Part shown: in pieces, positions 10,989 through 20,400 of the stretch
Numbering within the stretch: position 1 is the stretch's first letter
Layout of the letters: each line of letters starts with the position of its first letter
NCBI RefSeq assembly: GCF_001423885.1
Contig: NZ_LMPP01000009.1
Span: forward strand, 62,022 to 126,021
Origin: Rathayibacter sp. Leaf185
GTDB lineage: Bacteria > Actinomycetota > Actinomycetes > Actinomycetales > Microbacteriaceae
Length of the DNA: 64,000 bases
Direction of reading: 5' to 3'
Position numbers and translations under genes: made by a program
The notes under the pieces: model-generated
Databases searched by the model: none
What the model saw: only the letters and a program-made list of their open reading frames with translations
What the model was told of the DNA's origin: nothing

Positions 10989-12281
10989 GTGACATCGGTC
11001 GACAGCACCATCCAGCTCATCGAGCGGGGAGCCCCCGGCGCGACCTGCGCCCCCGAGCTCGCCGACGCGCCCTGGTCGTTCGACCTCGGCTTCCCGGCGT
11101 ACGGTCCCGGCGCCTCCCAGGCCGACCCGATCCCGGCGGAGGCACCGGTGCAGGGCCGCCTGCCCGACGAGTACACCGCGGCGAGCGCCGACGAGCTGCA
11201 CCGCCGCATCCTCGCGGCGAAGGAGACCCTGGGCGACCGCGTCGTCGTGCTCGGGCACTTCTACCAGCGCGACGAGGTCGTGCAGTACGCCGACTTCGTG
11301 GGCGACTCGTTCCAGCTGGCGAAGGCCGCGAAGGGCCGTCCGGAGGCGGAGGCGATCGTCTTCTGCGGTGTCCACTTCATGGCCGAGACCGCCGACATCC
11401 TGTCGCGTCCGGAGCAGGCCGTGATCCTCCCGAACCTCGCCGCCGGCTGCTCGATGGCCGACATGGCCGACATCGACTCGGTCGAGGACGCCTGGGCCGA
11501 GCTGACCGAGCTGTACGGCACCGCACCGGACGCCGATGGCCGCGTGCCGCTCGTCCCGGTGACCTACATGAACTCCTCCGCGGCGCTCAAGGCGTTCTGC
11601 GGTCGCAACGGAGGCGTGGTCTGCACCTCCTCGAACGCGGCGACCGTGCTCGAGGACGCCTTCGCTCGCGGGCAGCGTGTCCTCTTCTTCCCCGATCAGC
11701 ACCTCGGCCGCAACACGGCCAAGGCGATGGGCGTGCCGCTCGAGCGGATGCCGATGTGGAACCCGCGCAAGCCGCAGGGCGGCTCCGACACCGCGACCCT
11801 GCTCGATGCGCAGGTCATCCTCTGGCACGGCTTCTGCTCGGTGCACAAGCGCTTCACCGTCGCGCAGATCGAGAAGGCGCGCCTCGAGCACCCGGGCGTC
11901 CGCGTGATCGTGCACCCCGAGTGCCCGATGGCGGTCGTCGACGCGGCCGACGAGTACGGCTCCACCGACTACATCGTGAAGGCGATCGAGGCCGCGCCCG
12001 CGGGCAGCACCTTCGCGATCGGCACCGAGATCAACCTCGTGCAGCGCCTCGCCGCGCAGTATCCCGAGCACACGATCTTCTGCCTCGACGACGTGGTCTG
12101 CCCGTGCTCGACGATGTACCGCATCCACCCGGGCTACCTCGCCTGGGTGCTCGAGGGGCTCGTCGAGGGCCGCGTGCTCAACCGCATCAGCGTCGACGAC
12201 TCCGTGCAGACCGAGGCGCGCGTCGCCCTCGAGCGGATGCTCGCCGCCGTCCCGCCCGCCGGCCCGGTCGCGGCTGCCTGA
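10989..12281 (+). CDS. nadA: Quinolinate synthase NadA
   Basis: [4Fe-4S] enzyme condensing iminoaspartate with dihydroxyacetone phosphate to quinolinate, the second step of NAD synthesis from aspartate; 430 residues, the long NadA form seen in actinobacteria. Candidate cluster cysteines are Cys126 (VFCGVHFM), Cys312 (HPECPM) and Cys371/373 (DDVVCPCSTM). VVVLGHFYQRDEV is the conserved N-terminal block of the first domain. GTG at 10989 has GAGGAG seven bases upstream. Only 35 bp separate it from nrtR. It depends on an Fe-S assembly source, consistent with a cysteine desulfurase gene at the end of the operon. Confidence 0.97.
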   Translation: MTSVDSTIQLIERGAPGATCAPELADAPWSFDLGFPAYGPGASQADPIPAEAPVQGRLPDEYTAASADELHRRILAAKETLGDRVVVLGHFYQRDEVVQYADFVGDSFQLAKAAKGRPEAEAIVFCGVHFMAETADILSRPEQAVILPNLAAGCSMADMADIDSVEDAWAELTELYGTAPDADGRVPLVPVTYMNSSAALKAFCGRNGGVVCTSSNAATVLEDAFARGQRVLFFPDQHLGRNTAKAMGVPLERMPMWNPRKPQGGSDTATLLDAQVILWHGFCSVHKRFTVAQIEKARLEHPGVRVIVHPECPMAVVDAADEYGSTDYIVKAIEAAPAGSTFAIGTEINLVQRLAAQYPEHTIFCLDDVVCPCSTMYRIHPGYLAWVLEGLVEGRVLNRISVDDSVQTEARVALERMLAAVPPAGPVAAA

Positions 12282-12282
12282 C

Positions 12283-13773
12283 ATGGACCGCGTCGTCGTC
12301 GTCGGCAGCGGGATCGCCGGACTCGTCACCGCCCTTCTGGCCGCGCGCCGGCACGAGGTCGTCCTCGTGACCAAGGGCGAGCTCGCGGAGTCGAACACGC
12401 GCTACGCGCAGGGCGGGATCGCGGTGGTCACCTCCCCGGCGGACTCCGTCGCCCTGCACGTCGAGGACACGCTCACCGCCGGCGCCGGGCTGTGCTCGCG
12501 CTCGGCGGTCGAGGTGCTCTGCGGAGAGGGCCCCGCGTCCGTCGCAGCGCTGCAGGCGTGGGGCGTCGGCTTCGACCGCGACGGCGACGACCTCGCGCGC
12601 GGACTCGAGGCGGCCCACTCGCGCGCCCGGATCCTGCACGCCGGAGGCGACGCGACCGGCGCCGCGATCGAGGCGGCGCTGGTCGCCGCGGTGCGGACCG
12701 CCTCCGCTGTCACGGTGCTCGAGCACACCGCCCTCGTCGACCTCGTGCGGCCGGGAGACGCGGTCAGCGGAGTCGACGTCCTGCGGAAGGGGCGGGTCGA
12801 GCGGATCGACGCGGACGCGGTCGTGCTCGCGACCGGCGGCGCGGGCAGGCTCTACCGCCACACCACGAACCCCGCCGTCGCGACCGGCGACGGACTCGCC
12901 GCAGCGATCCGTGCGGGCGCGCAGACGGCCGACCTCGAGTTCTACCAGTTCCACCCCACGGCGCTGGCGAGCGGCTTCCTCGTCTCGGAGGCGGTGCGAG
13001 GCGAGGGCGCGGTCCTGCGCGACGCCGCGGGCACGCGCTTCATGCCGGCGGTGCACCCCGATGCCGAGCTCGCGCCGCGCGATGTCGTGGCGCGGGCGAT
13101 CGCCGAGCGGATGCGGCTCCAGGGCGGGCTGCCGGTGCACCTCGACGCGCGGGCGATCCCCGCGGCGACGCTGGCACGCCGGTTCCCGACGATCTCGGCC
13201 GCCTGCCGAACCGGCGGGCTGTCGCTGGCGGACGACCTGATCCCGGTGACTCCCGCGGCGCACTACTGGATGGGCGGGATCGCGACCGACCTCGACGGGC
13301 GGACGAGCCTCCCCGGCCTGTTCGCGGTCGGAGAAGTCGCCTGCACCGGGGTGCACGGGGCGAACCGCCTCGCGTCGAACAGCCTGCTCGAGGGTGTGGT
13401 GTTCGCGCGGCGCGCGGCGGCGGCGCTCGATCTGCCGGCCCCGTCCGCCTCCGACGCCGCCGCTGCTGCACCCGTCGTGCCACTCGCCCTCGACCGCGCG
13501 GCGCTGCAGGCGGCGATGTGGGCGGGCGCCGGGCTCTCCCGCGACGCGACGGGGCTCGAAGCAGCTCGCGACGCGCTCGCCGCCGGGACTTCTGCCCCCC
13601 TCACCCTCGAGACTCTCGAGAACACGAACCTCCGGACCGCGGGCCTCGCGCTCATCGATGCGGCGCTCGCCCGCGCCGAGTCGCGCGGCGCGCACCACCG
13701 GACCGACCACCCCACCCCCTCCGCGACCGCCTACCGCGTCGCCGGCACCAGGAAGGTCGCCGTCCCGTGCTGA
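12283..13773 (+). CDS. nadB: L-aspartate oxidase NadB
   Basis: FAD enzyme oxidising L-aspartate to iminoaspartate for NadA; 496 residues. The N-terminal dinucleotide fold is VVVVGSGIAGLVTALLAA. SNTRYAQGGIAV and the FYQFHPTAL block are hallmarks of the succinate dehydrogenase flavoprotein/NadB family. The GEVACTGVHGANRLASNSLLEG segment closes the FAD domain. The C-terminal helical domain is short. The ATG begins one base after the nadA stop, and the gene overlaps nadC by 7 nt, giving tight coupling. Confidence 0.97.
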   Translation: MDRVVVVGSGIAGLVTALLAARRHEVVLVTKGELAESNTRYAQGGIAVVTSPADSVALHVEDTLTAGAGLCSRSAVEVLCGEGPASVAALQAWGVGFDRDGDDLARGLEAAHSRARILHAGGDATGAAIEAALVAAVRTASAVTVLEHTALVDLVRPGDAVSGVDVLRKGRVERIDADAVVLATGGAGRLYRHTTNPAVATGDGLAAAIRAGAQTADLEFYQFHPTALASGFLVSEAVRGEGAVLRDAAGTRFMPAVHPDAELAPRDVVARAIAERMRLQGGLPVHLDARAIPAATLARRFPTISAACRTGGLSLADDLIPVTPAAHYWMGGIATDLDGRTSLPGLFAVGEVACTGVHGANRLASNSLLEGVVFARRAAAALDLPAPSASDAAAAAPVVPLALDRAALQAAMWAGAGLSRDATGLEAARDALAAGTSAPLTLETLENTNLRTAGLALIDAALARAESRGAHHRTDHPTPSATAYRVAGTRKVAVPC

Positions 13774-14627
13774 CCCGTCAGAGCATCGAACGCCTCGTCA
13801 CCCTCGCCCTCGAGGAGGACGCCCCCTGGGGCGACCTCACGTCGGACACGCTGATCCCCCCGGACGCGACGGCCTCGGCGCAGCTCGTCGCCCGCGAGCC
13901 GGGAGTCTTCAGCGGCGGCGCCGTGCTGCTGGGCACGTTCCTGCAGGCCGACTCGCGGATCCGCGTCTCCGACGTCGCCGAGGACGGCTCTCCCTTCGAC
14001 ACCGGCGACGTGCTCGCCCGGATCGACGGGCCGGCCGGCGGCGTGCTGCGCGGCGAGCGCGTGGCGCTCAACCTGGTGCAGCGGATGAGCGGCATCGCCA
14101 CCCTCACCGCACGCTACGTCGCCGCGGTCGAGGGCACGCGGGCGCGCATCGTCGACACCCGCAAGACGACGCCGGGGCTGCGGGCTCTGGAGCGGCACGC
14201 AGTGCTCAGCGGCGGCGGGCACAACCACCGCTTCTCGCTCTCGGACGCGATCCTCGCCAAGGACAACCACCTCGCGATCCTCGCCGGGCGCGGGATCGAC
14301 CTCACCACCGCCCTGCGTGCCGCGCGCGCGACCGTCTCGCACACGACGCACATCGAGGTCGAGGTCGACCGGCTCGACCAGGTCGAGGCGGCGCTCGCGG
14401 GTGGCGCCGACACGATCATGCTCGACAACTTCACCCCGTCGCAGCTGCGCGAGGGCGTCGAGCTGATCGCGGGTCGTGCCGTGGTCGAGGCGAGCGGAGG
14501 CGTGAACCTCGAGTCGGTCCGCGCCATCGCGGAGGCGGGGGTCGACGTGATCTCGGTCGGCGCGCTCACGCACAGCGTCCGCGCGCTCGACCTCGGGCTC
14601 GACATCGCGGTGTCGGCCGCCGCGTGA
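13767..14627 (+). CDS. nadC: Quinolinate phosphoribosyltransferase (decarboxylating) NadC
   Basis: Converts quinolinate and PRPP to nicotinate mononucleotide; 286 residues, normal length. The start is GTG at 13767 inside the end of nadB. The translation begins VLTRQSIERLVTLALEEDAPWGDLTSD, and that DxxxGDLTS block is diagnostic. Other conserved parts are RIVDTRKTTPGLR, GGGHNHRFSLSDAILAKDNH and the phosphate-binding end EASGGVNLESVRAIAEAGVDVIS. Its TGA overlaps the GTG of the desulfurase gene by four bases. Confidence 0.97.
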   Translation: MLTRQSIERLVTLALEEDAPWGDLTSDTLIPPDATASAQLVAREPGVFSGGAVLLGTFLQADSRIRVSDVAEDGSPFDTGDVLARIDGPAGGVLRGERVALNLVQRMSGIATLTARYVAAVEGTRARIVDTRKTTPGLRALERHAVLSGGGHNHRFSLSDAILAKDNHLAILAGRGIDLTTALRAARATVSHTTHIEVEVDRLDQVEAALAGGADTIMLDNFTPSQLREGVELIAGRAVVEASGGVNLESVRAIAEAGVDVISVGALTHSVRALDLGLDIAVSAAA

Positions 14628-15733
14628 TCTACCTCGACCACGCGGCCTCCTCCCCCGTCCGCCGCGAGGTGCTCGAGGCGATGTGGCCCTTCCTGACGAA
14701 CGAGTACGGCAATCCGTCGAGCAGCCATTCGCTGGGCGACGCGGCCGCCAGGGCGCTGGACGAGGCGCGCGGTCGCGTGGCGGCGTTCCTGGGCGGGCGC
14801 GCCTCCGAGACCCTCTTCACGTCGGGAGGCACGGAGTCGATCAACACGGCGATCAAGGGGATCGCGCTCGGCGCCCCGCGCGGGCGGCACGTGGTGATCT
14901 CGGCGATCGAGCACGAGGCGACCGTCGAGTCGGCGGATCACCTGCGGCGACTGCACGGGTTCGAGGTCTCGATCGCGCCGGTCGACGCGTCCGGGAGGCT
15001 CGACCTCGCGGCCCTCGCCGCGCTCCTCCGGCCCGACACGACGCTCGTCTCGATCGTCGCGGCGAGCAACGAGATCGGGACGGTGCAGGACGTGCCGGCG
15101 ATCGCGGCGCTCTGCCGCGAGCACCGGATCCCGCTGCACGTCGACGCGGTGCAGGCCGCGGGCTGGCTCGATCTGACGGGGCTCGGCGCCGATGCGGTGT
15201 CGATCTCGGGGCACAAGCTCGGCGCGCCGAAGGGGGTCGGGGCGCTGCTGCTCCGGAGCCGGGTGCCCTTCGAGCCGCTGCTGCACGGCGGCGGGCAGGA
15301 GCGCGAGCGGCGCTCGGGCACCGAGAACGTGGCGTTCGCGGTCGCCCTCGGTGCGGCGGTGCGGCTCGTCGATCCGACGCGAGCGGACCGGATCGCGGCG
15401 GTGCGCGACACCTTCGCGGCAGAGGTCGCAGCACAGGCGCCTCGGGCGGTGCCGACCGGATCCGCGGAGCACCGCCTCCCGTCGATCGCGTCCTACGTCG
15501 TGCCGGGACGCAGCGGCGAGTCGATCCTGCTGGCGCTGGAGGAGCGCGGGGTCGTCGTCTCGAGCGGCTCGGCGTGCGCCGCGGGCCGGGACGAGCCGTC
15601 GGCGGTGCTGCTGGCACTCGGGCTCGAGCCCGCCGTCGCGCAGACGGCCGTGCGCTTCAGCTTCGGGGCCGAGTCGACGGTCGCGGAGGCGGAGAGCGCG
15701 GCAGGAGCGTTCGCGGCGGTGCTCGCGGGCTGA
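14624..15733 (+). CDS. nadS: NifS-like cysteine desulfurase of the NAD operon
   Basis: PLP-dependent cysteine desulfurase of 369 residues. The PLP lysine is Lys198 in SISGHKLGAPKG and the persulfide cysteine is Cys318 in SSGSACAAG. The N-terminal VIYLDHAASSPVR and SSSHSLGDAA blocks belong to the NifS/IscS family. It is the last gene of nrtR-nadA-nadB-nadC and starts within the nadC stop (GTGA). In C. glutamicum the homologous nadS is needed for NadA activity, so delivery of sulfur for the NadA cluster is the likely job. A general IscS role is possible but less supported by the context. Confidence 0.92.
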   Translation: MIYLDHAASSPVRREVLEAMWPFLTNEYGNPSSSHSLGDAAARALDEARGRVAAFLGGRASETLFTSGGTESINTAIKGIALGAPRGRHVVISAIEHEATVESADHLRRLHGFEVSIAPVDASGRLDLAALAALLRPDTTLVSIVAASNEIGTVQDVPAIAALCREHRIPLHVDAVQAAGWLDLTGLGADAVSISGHKLGAPKGVGALLLRSRVPFEPLLHGGGQERERRSGTENVAFAVALGAAVRLVDPTRADRIAAVRDTFAAEVAAQAPRAVPTGSAEHRLPSIASYVVPGRSGESILLALEERGVVVSSGSACAAGRDEPSAVLLALGLEPAVAQTAVRFSFGAESTVAEAESAAGAFAAVLAG

Positions 15734-15782
15734 GCCGCGCCTCCGACACGCCGGATGCTCGACGGATGTCGGCCTTTCGGGA

Positions 15783-15805
15783 ATGTCGGAGGTGCCCGGC
15801 AGTGT
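15783..15805 (+). promoter_or_regulatory. PafBC/RecA-NDp-like promoter motif upstream of the MFS gene
   Basis: ATGTCGGAG, 8-nt spacer, CAGTGT. It has the same layout and near-identical 9-mer as elements before the exonuclease gene, rmuC, xseA and the AlkX-type gene. The published mycobacterial consensus is TTGTCRGTG-N8-TAnnnT. The first T of the -10 is C here, so this is one of the weaker matches. A second TGTCGGAGG copy lies on the opposite strand at 15740-15748, making an inverted repeat. Confidence 0.45.
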
Positions 15806-15891
15806 TCTGAGCCTCGTACCACCCGTCGCATCGATCCCACCCCGACGATGCGCCCCTCACGACGATCCCCCTCACGACCGGAGACGCACCA

Positions 15892-17364
15892 GTGACCGAG
15901 CGCACCCTCACCGACACGCGGACCGCCGCGCCCGAGCGGTCGACGACGCTCGACCCGAAGAGCCGCCTGGTCATCAGCCTGCTGCTGGTCTCGGCGTTCG
16001 TCGTGATCCTCAACGAGACGATCATGAGCGTCGCGCTGCCCGACCTGATGGCCGACTTCGGCATCGAGGCGCACGTGGGCCAGTGGCTCTCGACGGCGTT
16101 CATGCTCACGATGGCCGTCGTCATCCCGATCACCGGCTACCTGATCCAGCGGCTGAGCACCCGCACGCTGTTCACCGCGGCGATGACGCTGTTCAGCATC
16201 GGAACTCTCTCGGCGGCGCTCGCCCCGAGCTTCGCCGTCCTGCTCGCCGCGCGCGTGGTGCAGGCCGGCGGCACGGCGATCATGATGCCGCTGCTGATGA
16301 CCACGGTGATGACCCTCGTCCCGCCGGCGATCCGCGGCCGGATGATGGGCAACATCTCGATCGTCATCTCGGTCGCCCCGGCGGTCGGGCCGACCATCTC
16401 GGGCGTCATCCTCAACTTCCTCGGCTGGCGCTGGATGTTCTGGATCGTGCTGCCGATCGCGATCGGTGCTCTGCTGCTCGGCCTCCGCAAGGTCGAGAAC
16501 GTCACGGAGCCGCGCTCGATCCCCATCGACGCGCTCTCGATCGTGCTCTCCGTCTTCGGCTTCGGCGGCCTGGTCTACGGGCTCAGCAGCCTGAGCGAGG
16601 GCGGCGACGCGATCGTCGCTCCGTGGGTGCCGTTCGTCGTGGCGGCCGTCGGCCTCATCGGCTTCGTCCTGCGCCAGCTCTCGCTGCAGAAGACCGACCG
16701 CGCCCTGCTCGACCTGCGCACCTTCACCTCGGCCAACTTCACGATCGTCATCGTGATGATGGCGATCAGCATGTCGGCGCTGTTCGGCACCCTCATCCTC
16801 CTGCCGCTCTACACGCAGAACGTCCTCGGTCTGACACCCCTCGAGACAGGCCTCCTGCTGCTCCCCGGCGGTCTGCTGATGGGACTGCTCGCTCCGTTCG
16901 TCGGACGTGCCTTCGACCGCTTCGGACCGCGCGTGCTGCTCGTGCCCGGATCGATCATCGTGGCCGCGGCCCTCTGGGGCTTCACCACGCTCGACGAGAA
17001 CTCGACGTCGTGGATGATCCTCGCGCTGCACGTGCTGCTCAGCCTCGGCCTGGCGTTCGTCTTCACTCCCCTCTTCACGGCGGGGCTGGGGTCGGTGCGG
17101 CCCAAGTTCTACTCGCACGGCAGTGCGATCATCGGCACGGTCCAGCAGCTCGGAGGCGCGGCAGGCACGGCGCTGTTCGTCACCGTGCTCTCGATCCAGT
17201 CGGCCGCGCTCGCCCGCGACGGCGCCGACCAGGTCGCCGCCTCGGCCGGCGGCATCCACTCCGCCTTCGTCTGGGGCGCCTCGATCGCGACCGTCGCGAT
17301 CGTCGCCGCCTTCTTCGTGCGACGCCCGGCCGAGTCCGACGCTCCGATGCCGGTCGGCCACTAG
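15892..17364 (+). CDS. MFS transporter, DHA2 (EmrB/QacA-type) drug exporter family
   Basis: Proton-driven membrane exporter of 490 residues, long enough for the 14-helix DHA2 layout. The first helix region reads VILNETIMSVALPDLMADF. The following block QWLSTAFMLTMAVVIPITGYL is the classic DHA2 motif. LLAARVVQAGGTAIMMPLL and the antiporter-type VAPAVGPTISGVI in helix 5 follow. The GTG at 15892 gives MTERTLTD. A damage-type promoter motif lies about 90 bp upstream. The neighbouring NRPS genes make product export a possibility, but a 113-bp gap with its own possible promoter makes co-transcription uncertain. Confidence 0.92.
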   Translation: MTERTLTDTRTAAPERSTTLDPKSRLVISLLLVSAFVVILNETIMSVALPDLMADFGIEAHVGQWLSTAFMLTMAVVIPITGYLIQRLSTRTLFTAAMTLFSIGTLSAALAPSFAVLLAARVVQAGGTAIMMPLLMTTVMTLVPPAIRGRMMGNISIVISVAPAVGPTISGVILNFLGWRWMFWIVLPIAIGALLLGLRKVENVTEPRSIPIDALSIVLSVFGFGGLVYGLSSLSEGGDAIVAPWVPFVVAAVGLIGFVLRQLSLQKTDRALLDLRTFTSANFTIVIVMMAISMSALFGTLILLPLYTQNVLGLTPLETGLLLLPGGLLMGLLAPFVGRAFDRFGPRVLLVPGSIIVAAALWGFTTLDENSTSWMILALHVLLSLGLAFVFTPLFTAGLGSVRPKFYSHGSAIIGTVQQLGGAAGTALFVTVLSIQSAALARDGADQVAASAGGIHSAFVWGASIATVAIVAAFFVRRPAESDAPMPVGH

Positions 17365-17477
17365 GCTCACGGTCGCCGCCCGGTGCGGCACCGCCTGTTC
17401 ACCTCCGCGACACCGGGCCGCCCTACGGTGACGCTCCGGTCGCCGAGCGGGTCGTGCGGCCGGAACGGAGACGACAC

Positions 17478-20400
17478 GTGGGTGACACCAGCACCGGGAA
17501 TCCTCAGGATCTCCTCGACGCCGGAGCCCTCGCGACGCCTCCCCGGACTCTGGTGGACGTCCTCCGCGACACTGTCGAACGGCACCCCGACGCCTCCGCC
17601 CTCGAGGACCCGGCCGGCGCGCTGAGCTACCGGGAGCTCCTGGCCCGCGTCGTCGGAGCAGCCGGTGAGCTCACGGCCGCCGGTGTCCGCCGCGGCGACC
17701 GCGTCGGCGTCCGGATGGCGAGCGGCTCCCGCGAGCTCTACATCGCGATCCTCTCGATCATCGCCGCCGGTGCCGCATACGTGCCGGTCGACGCCGACGA
17801 CCCCGAGGAGCGCGCGCAGCTCGTGTTCGGCGAGGCCGCCGTCCGCGGCGTGATCACCGGCTCCGGTCGCTTCGAGCGCGGGGAGGGCGAACCGGCCCGC
17901 CTCTTCGCCGGATCGGCGCCGCACCCCAGCACCGCCTCGATCCCCCTCCTCCAGCCGCCGACCCTCGAGGACGACGCCTGGATCATCTTCACCTCGGGCT
18001 CGACCGGCACCCCGAAGGGCGTCGCGGTCACCCACCGGTCCGCCGCCGCCTTCGTCGATGCGGAGGCCCGCCTCTTCCTGCAGCGGGAGCCGCTCGGGCC
18101 GGGCGACCGCGTACTGGCCGGTCTCTCGGTCGCGTTCGACGCCTCCTGCGAGGAGATGTGGCTCGCCTGGCGCCACGGCGCGTGCCTCGTGCCCGCCCCG
18201 CGCTCGCTCGTGCGCAGCGGGATGGACCTCGGCCCCTGGCTGACCACCCACGGCATCACGGTCGTCTCGACCGTCCCGACCCTCGCCGCCCTCTGGCCCG
18301 CGGAGTCGCTCGAGAACGTGCGCCTGCTGATCTTCGGCGGCGAGGCCTGCCCGCCCGAGCTCGGCCAGCGCCTCGCCGTCGACGGCCGCGAGGTCTGGAA
18401 CACCTACGGACCCACGGAGGCCACCGTCGTCGCCTGCGCCGCCCCACTCGGCGGAGAGGGACCCGTGCGGATCGGCCTCCCCCTCGACGGCTGGCGCCTC
18501 GCCGTCGTCGACCCGGCGGGCGAGCGCGTCCGCGAGGGCGAGGTCGGCGAGCTGGTGATCGGCGGAGTCGGGCTCGCCCGCTATCTCGACGCGGCCAAGG
18601 ACGCGGAGAAGTACGCTCCGGCGCCGGCCCTCGGCTGGGACCGCGCCTACCGCTCGGGCGACCTGGTGCGCTTCGAGAGCGCCGGACTGGTGTTCCAGGG
18701 GCGCGCCGACGACCAGGTCAAGCTCGGCGGCCGCCGCATCGAGCTCGGCGAGGTCGAGGCCGCCCTGCAGGCGCTGCCCGGAGTCGCCGGTGCCGCCGCG
18801 GCGGTCCGGAGCACGAGCGCCGGCAACCAGGTGCTCGTCGGCTACCTCGCGCTGCACGAGGGGCACGAGCTCGACCGCGATGCGGCGCTCGCGCGACTCC
18901 GCGACGAGCTGCCGGCCGCCCTCGTCCCCCTCCTGGCGGTCGTCGCCGAGCTGCCGACCCGGGTGTCGGGCAAGGTCGATCGGGCCGCGCTGCCCTGGCC
19001 CCTCCAGGACGACACCGGGGAGGACGCCGCGCTCGACCCCGAGACGGCCTGGCTCGCGGCGCGCTGGCGCGAGGTGCTCGGCGTCCCCGTCGATGAGAAG
19101 GCGAACTTCTTCGATCTCGGCGGCGGATCGCTCGCCGCGGCCCAGCTGGTGGCGCGGATCCGCGAGCGCGACCCCGAGTTCACGGTCGCCGACGTCTACG
19201 CGCACCCGCGGCTCGCGGCGATGGCATCCGAGATCGCGAGCCGTGCGACCGGCCTCACCCCGGTCTCCGAGCACCGCATCGTCCCCGTCCCCGTGCGGAT
19301 GCGCCTGCTACAGACCCTCCTCGGCGCACCGCTGCTCGTGCTCGGCAGTGCCCGCTGGCTCACCGCGATCCTCACCGTGACCGCGATCCTCGACCTGCTG
19401 CCCGGCTTCGACTGGCTGCCGACCGTCCCGCTCTGGGCGCTCATCCCCGCCTTCGCGCTGTTCTGCACCCCGTTCGGGCGGATGGGCCTCACCGTCGCCG
19501 CCGCCCGGCTGCTGCTGCGCGGGGTGCGCGCCGGCGACCACCCGCGCGGCGGCGGGGTGCACCTCCGGCTCTGGCTGGCCGAGCAGATCGCGCACCAGCT
19601 CGGCGCCGTGAGCCTCGCCGGGGCCCCCTGGGTCGCCTACTACGCTCGCGCTCTGGGCGCCCGCATCGCCGACGACGTCGACCTGCACTCGCTCCCTCCG
19701 CTGACCGGCATGCTCACCCTCGGCCGCGGCGCCGCGATCGAGCCCGAAGTCGACCTGTCGGGCTACTGGATCGACGGCGACGTCGTCCGCATCGGCGCCG
19801 TGCGCGTCGGAGCCGGCAGCACGGTGGGCGCCCGGAGCACGCTGCTCCCGGGCGCGCGGATCGGCAAGAACGCTCAGATCGAGGCCGGTTCGGCCGTCTT
19901 CGGCCGGGTGCCCGCCGGACAGCGCTGGGGCGGCTCCCCCGCGCAGCGCCTCGGCAAGGCCAACGCGGGCTTCCCCACCGAGCGCCCGCCGCGCCGCACT
20001 GCCTGGGTCTGGGCATACGGCGTCTCGGCGGTCGGCCTCGCCGCCGTCCCGGTCCTCGCCTTCGGCGCGGGCACCGGCGTCCTCGCGATCGCCACGCAGG
20101 GGTCGAGCGGTCTGGCGGAGGCGGTGCCGCGTGCCCTCGCCGCGCTCGTTCCCGCCGTCGCCGTCACCGGCCTCGTGCTGGCGGCACTCGTGGTCGCCTT
20201 CGTCCGCCTCCTCGGCCGCGGTGTCGATCGCGGCACGTACCCCGTCCGCGGACGGATCGGCTGGCAGGTCTGGTCGACGGAGCGTCTGCTCGACCAGGCG
20301 CGCACCCTCCTGTTCCCCCTCTACTCCGGCCTGTTCACCCCGGTCTGGCTGCGGCTGCTCGGCGCGAAGGTCGGCCGCGACGTCGAGGCGTCGACCGTGC

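Noticed and set aside
12187-13710. A 507-codon open frame antisense to nadB.
   Set aside because: Shadow of the codon bias of nadB; no recognisable motif.
17365-17477. Short inverted repeats between the MFS and NRPS genes considered as a terminator.
   Set aside because: The best stem is only about nine base pairs with mismatched flanks, too weak to call.
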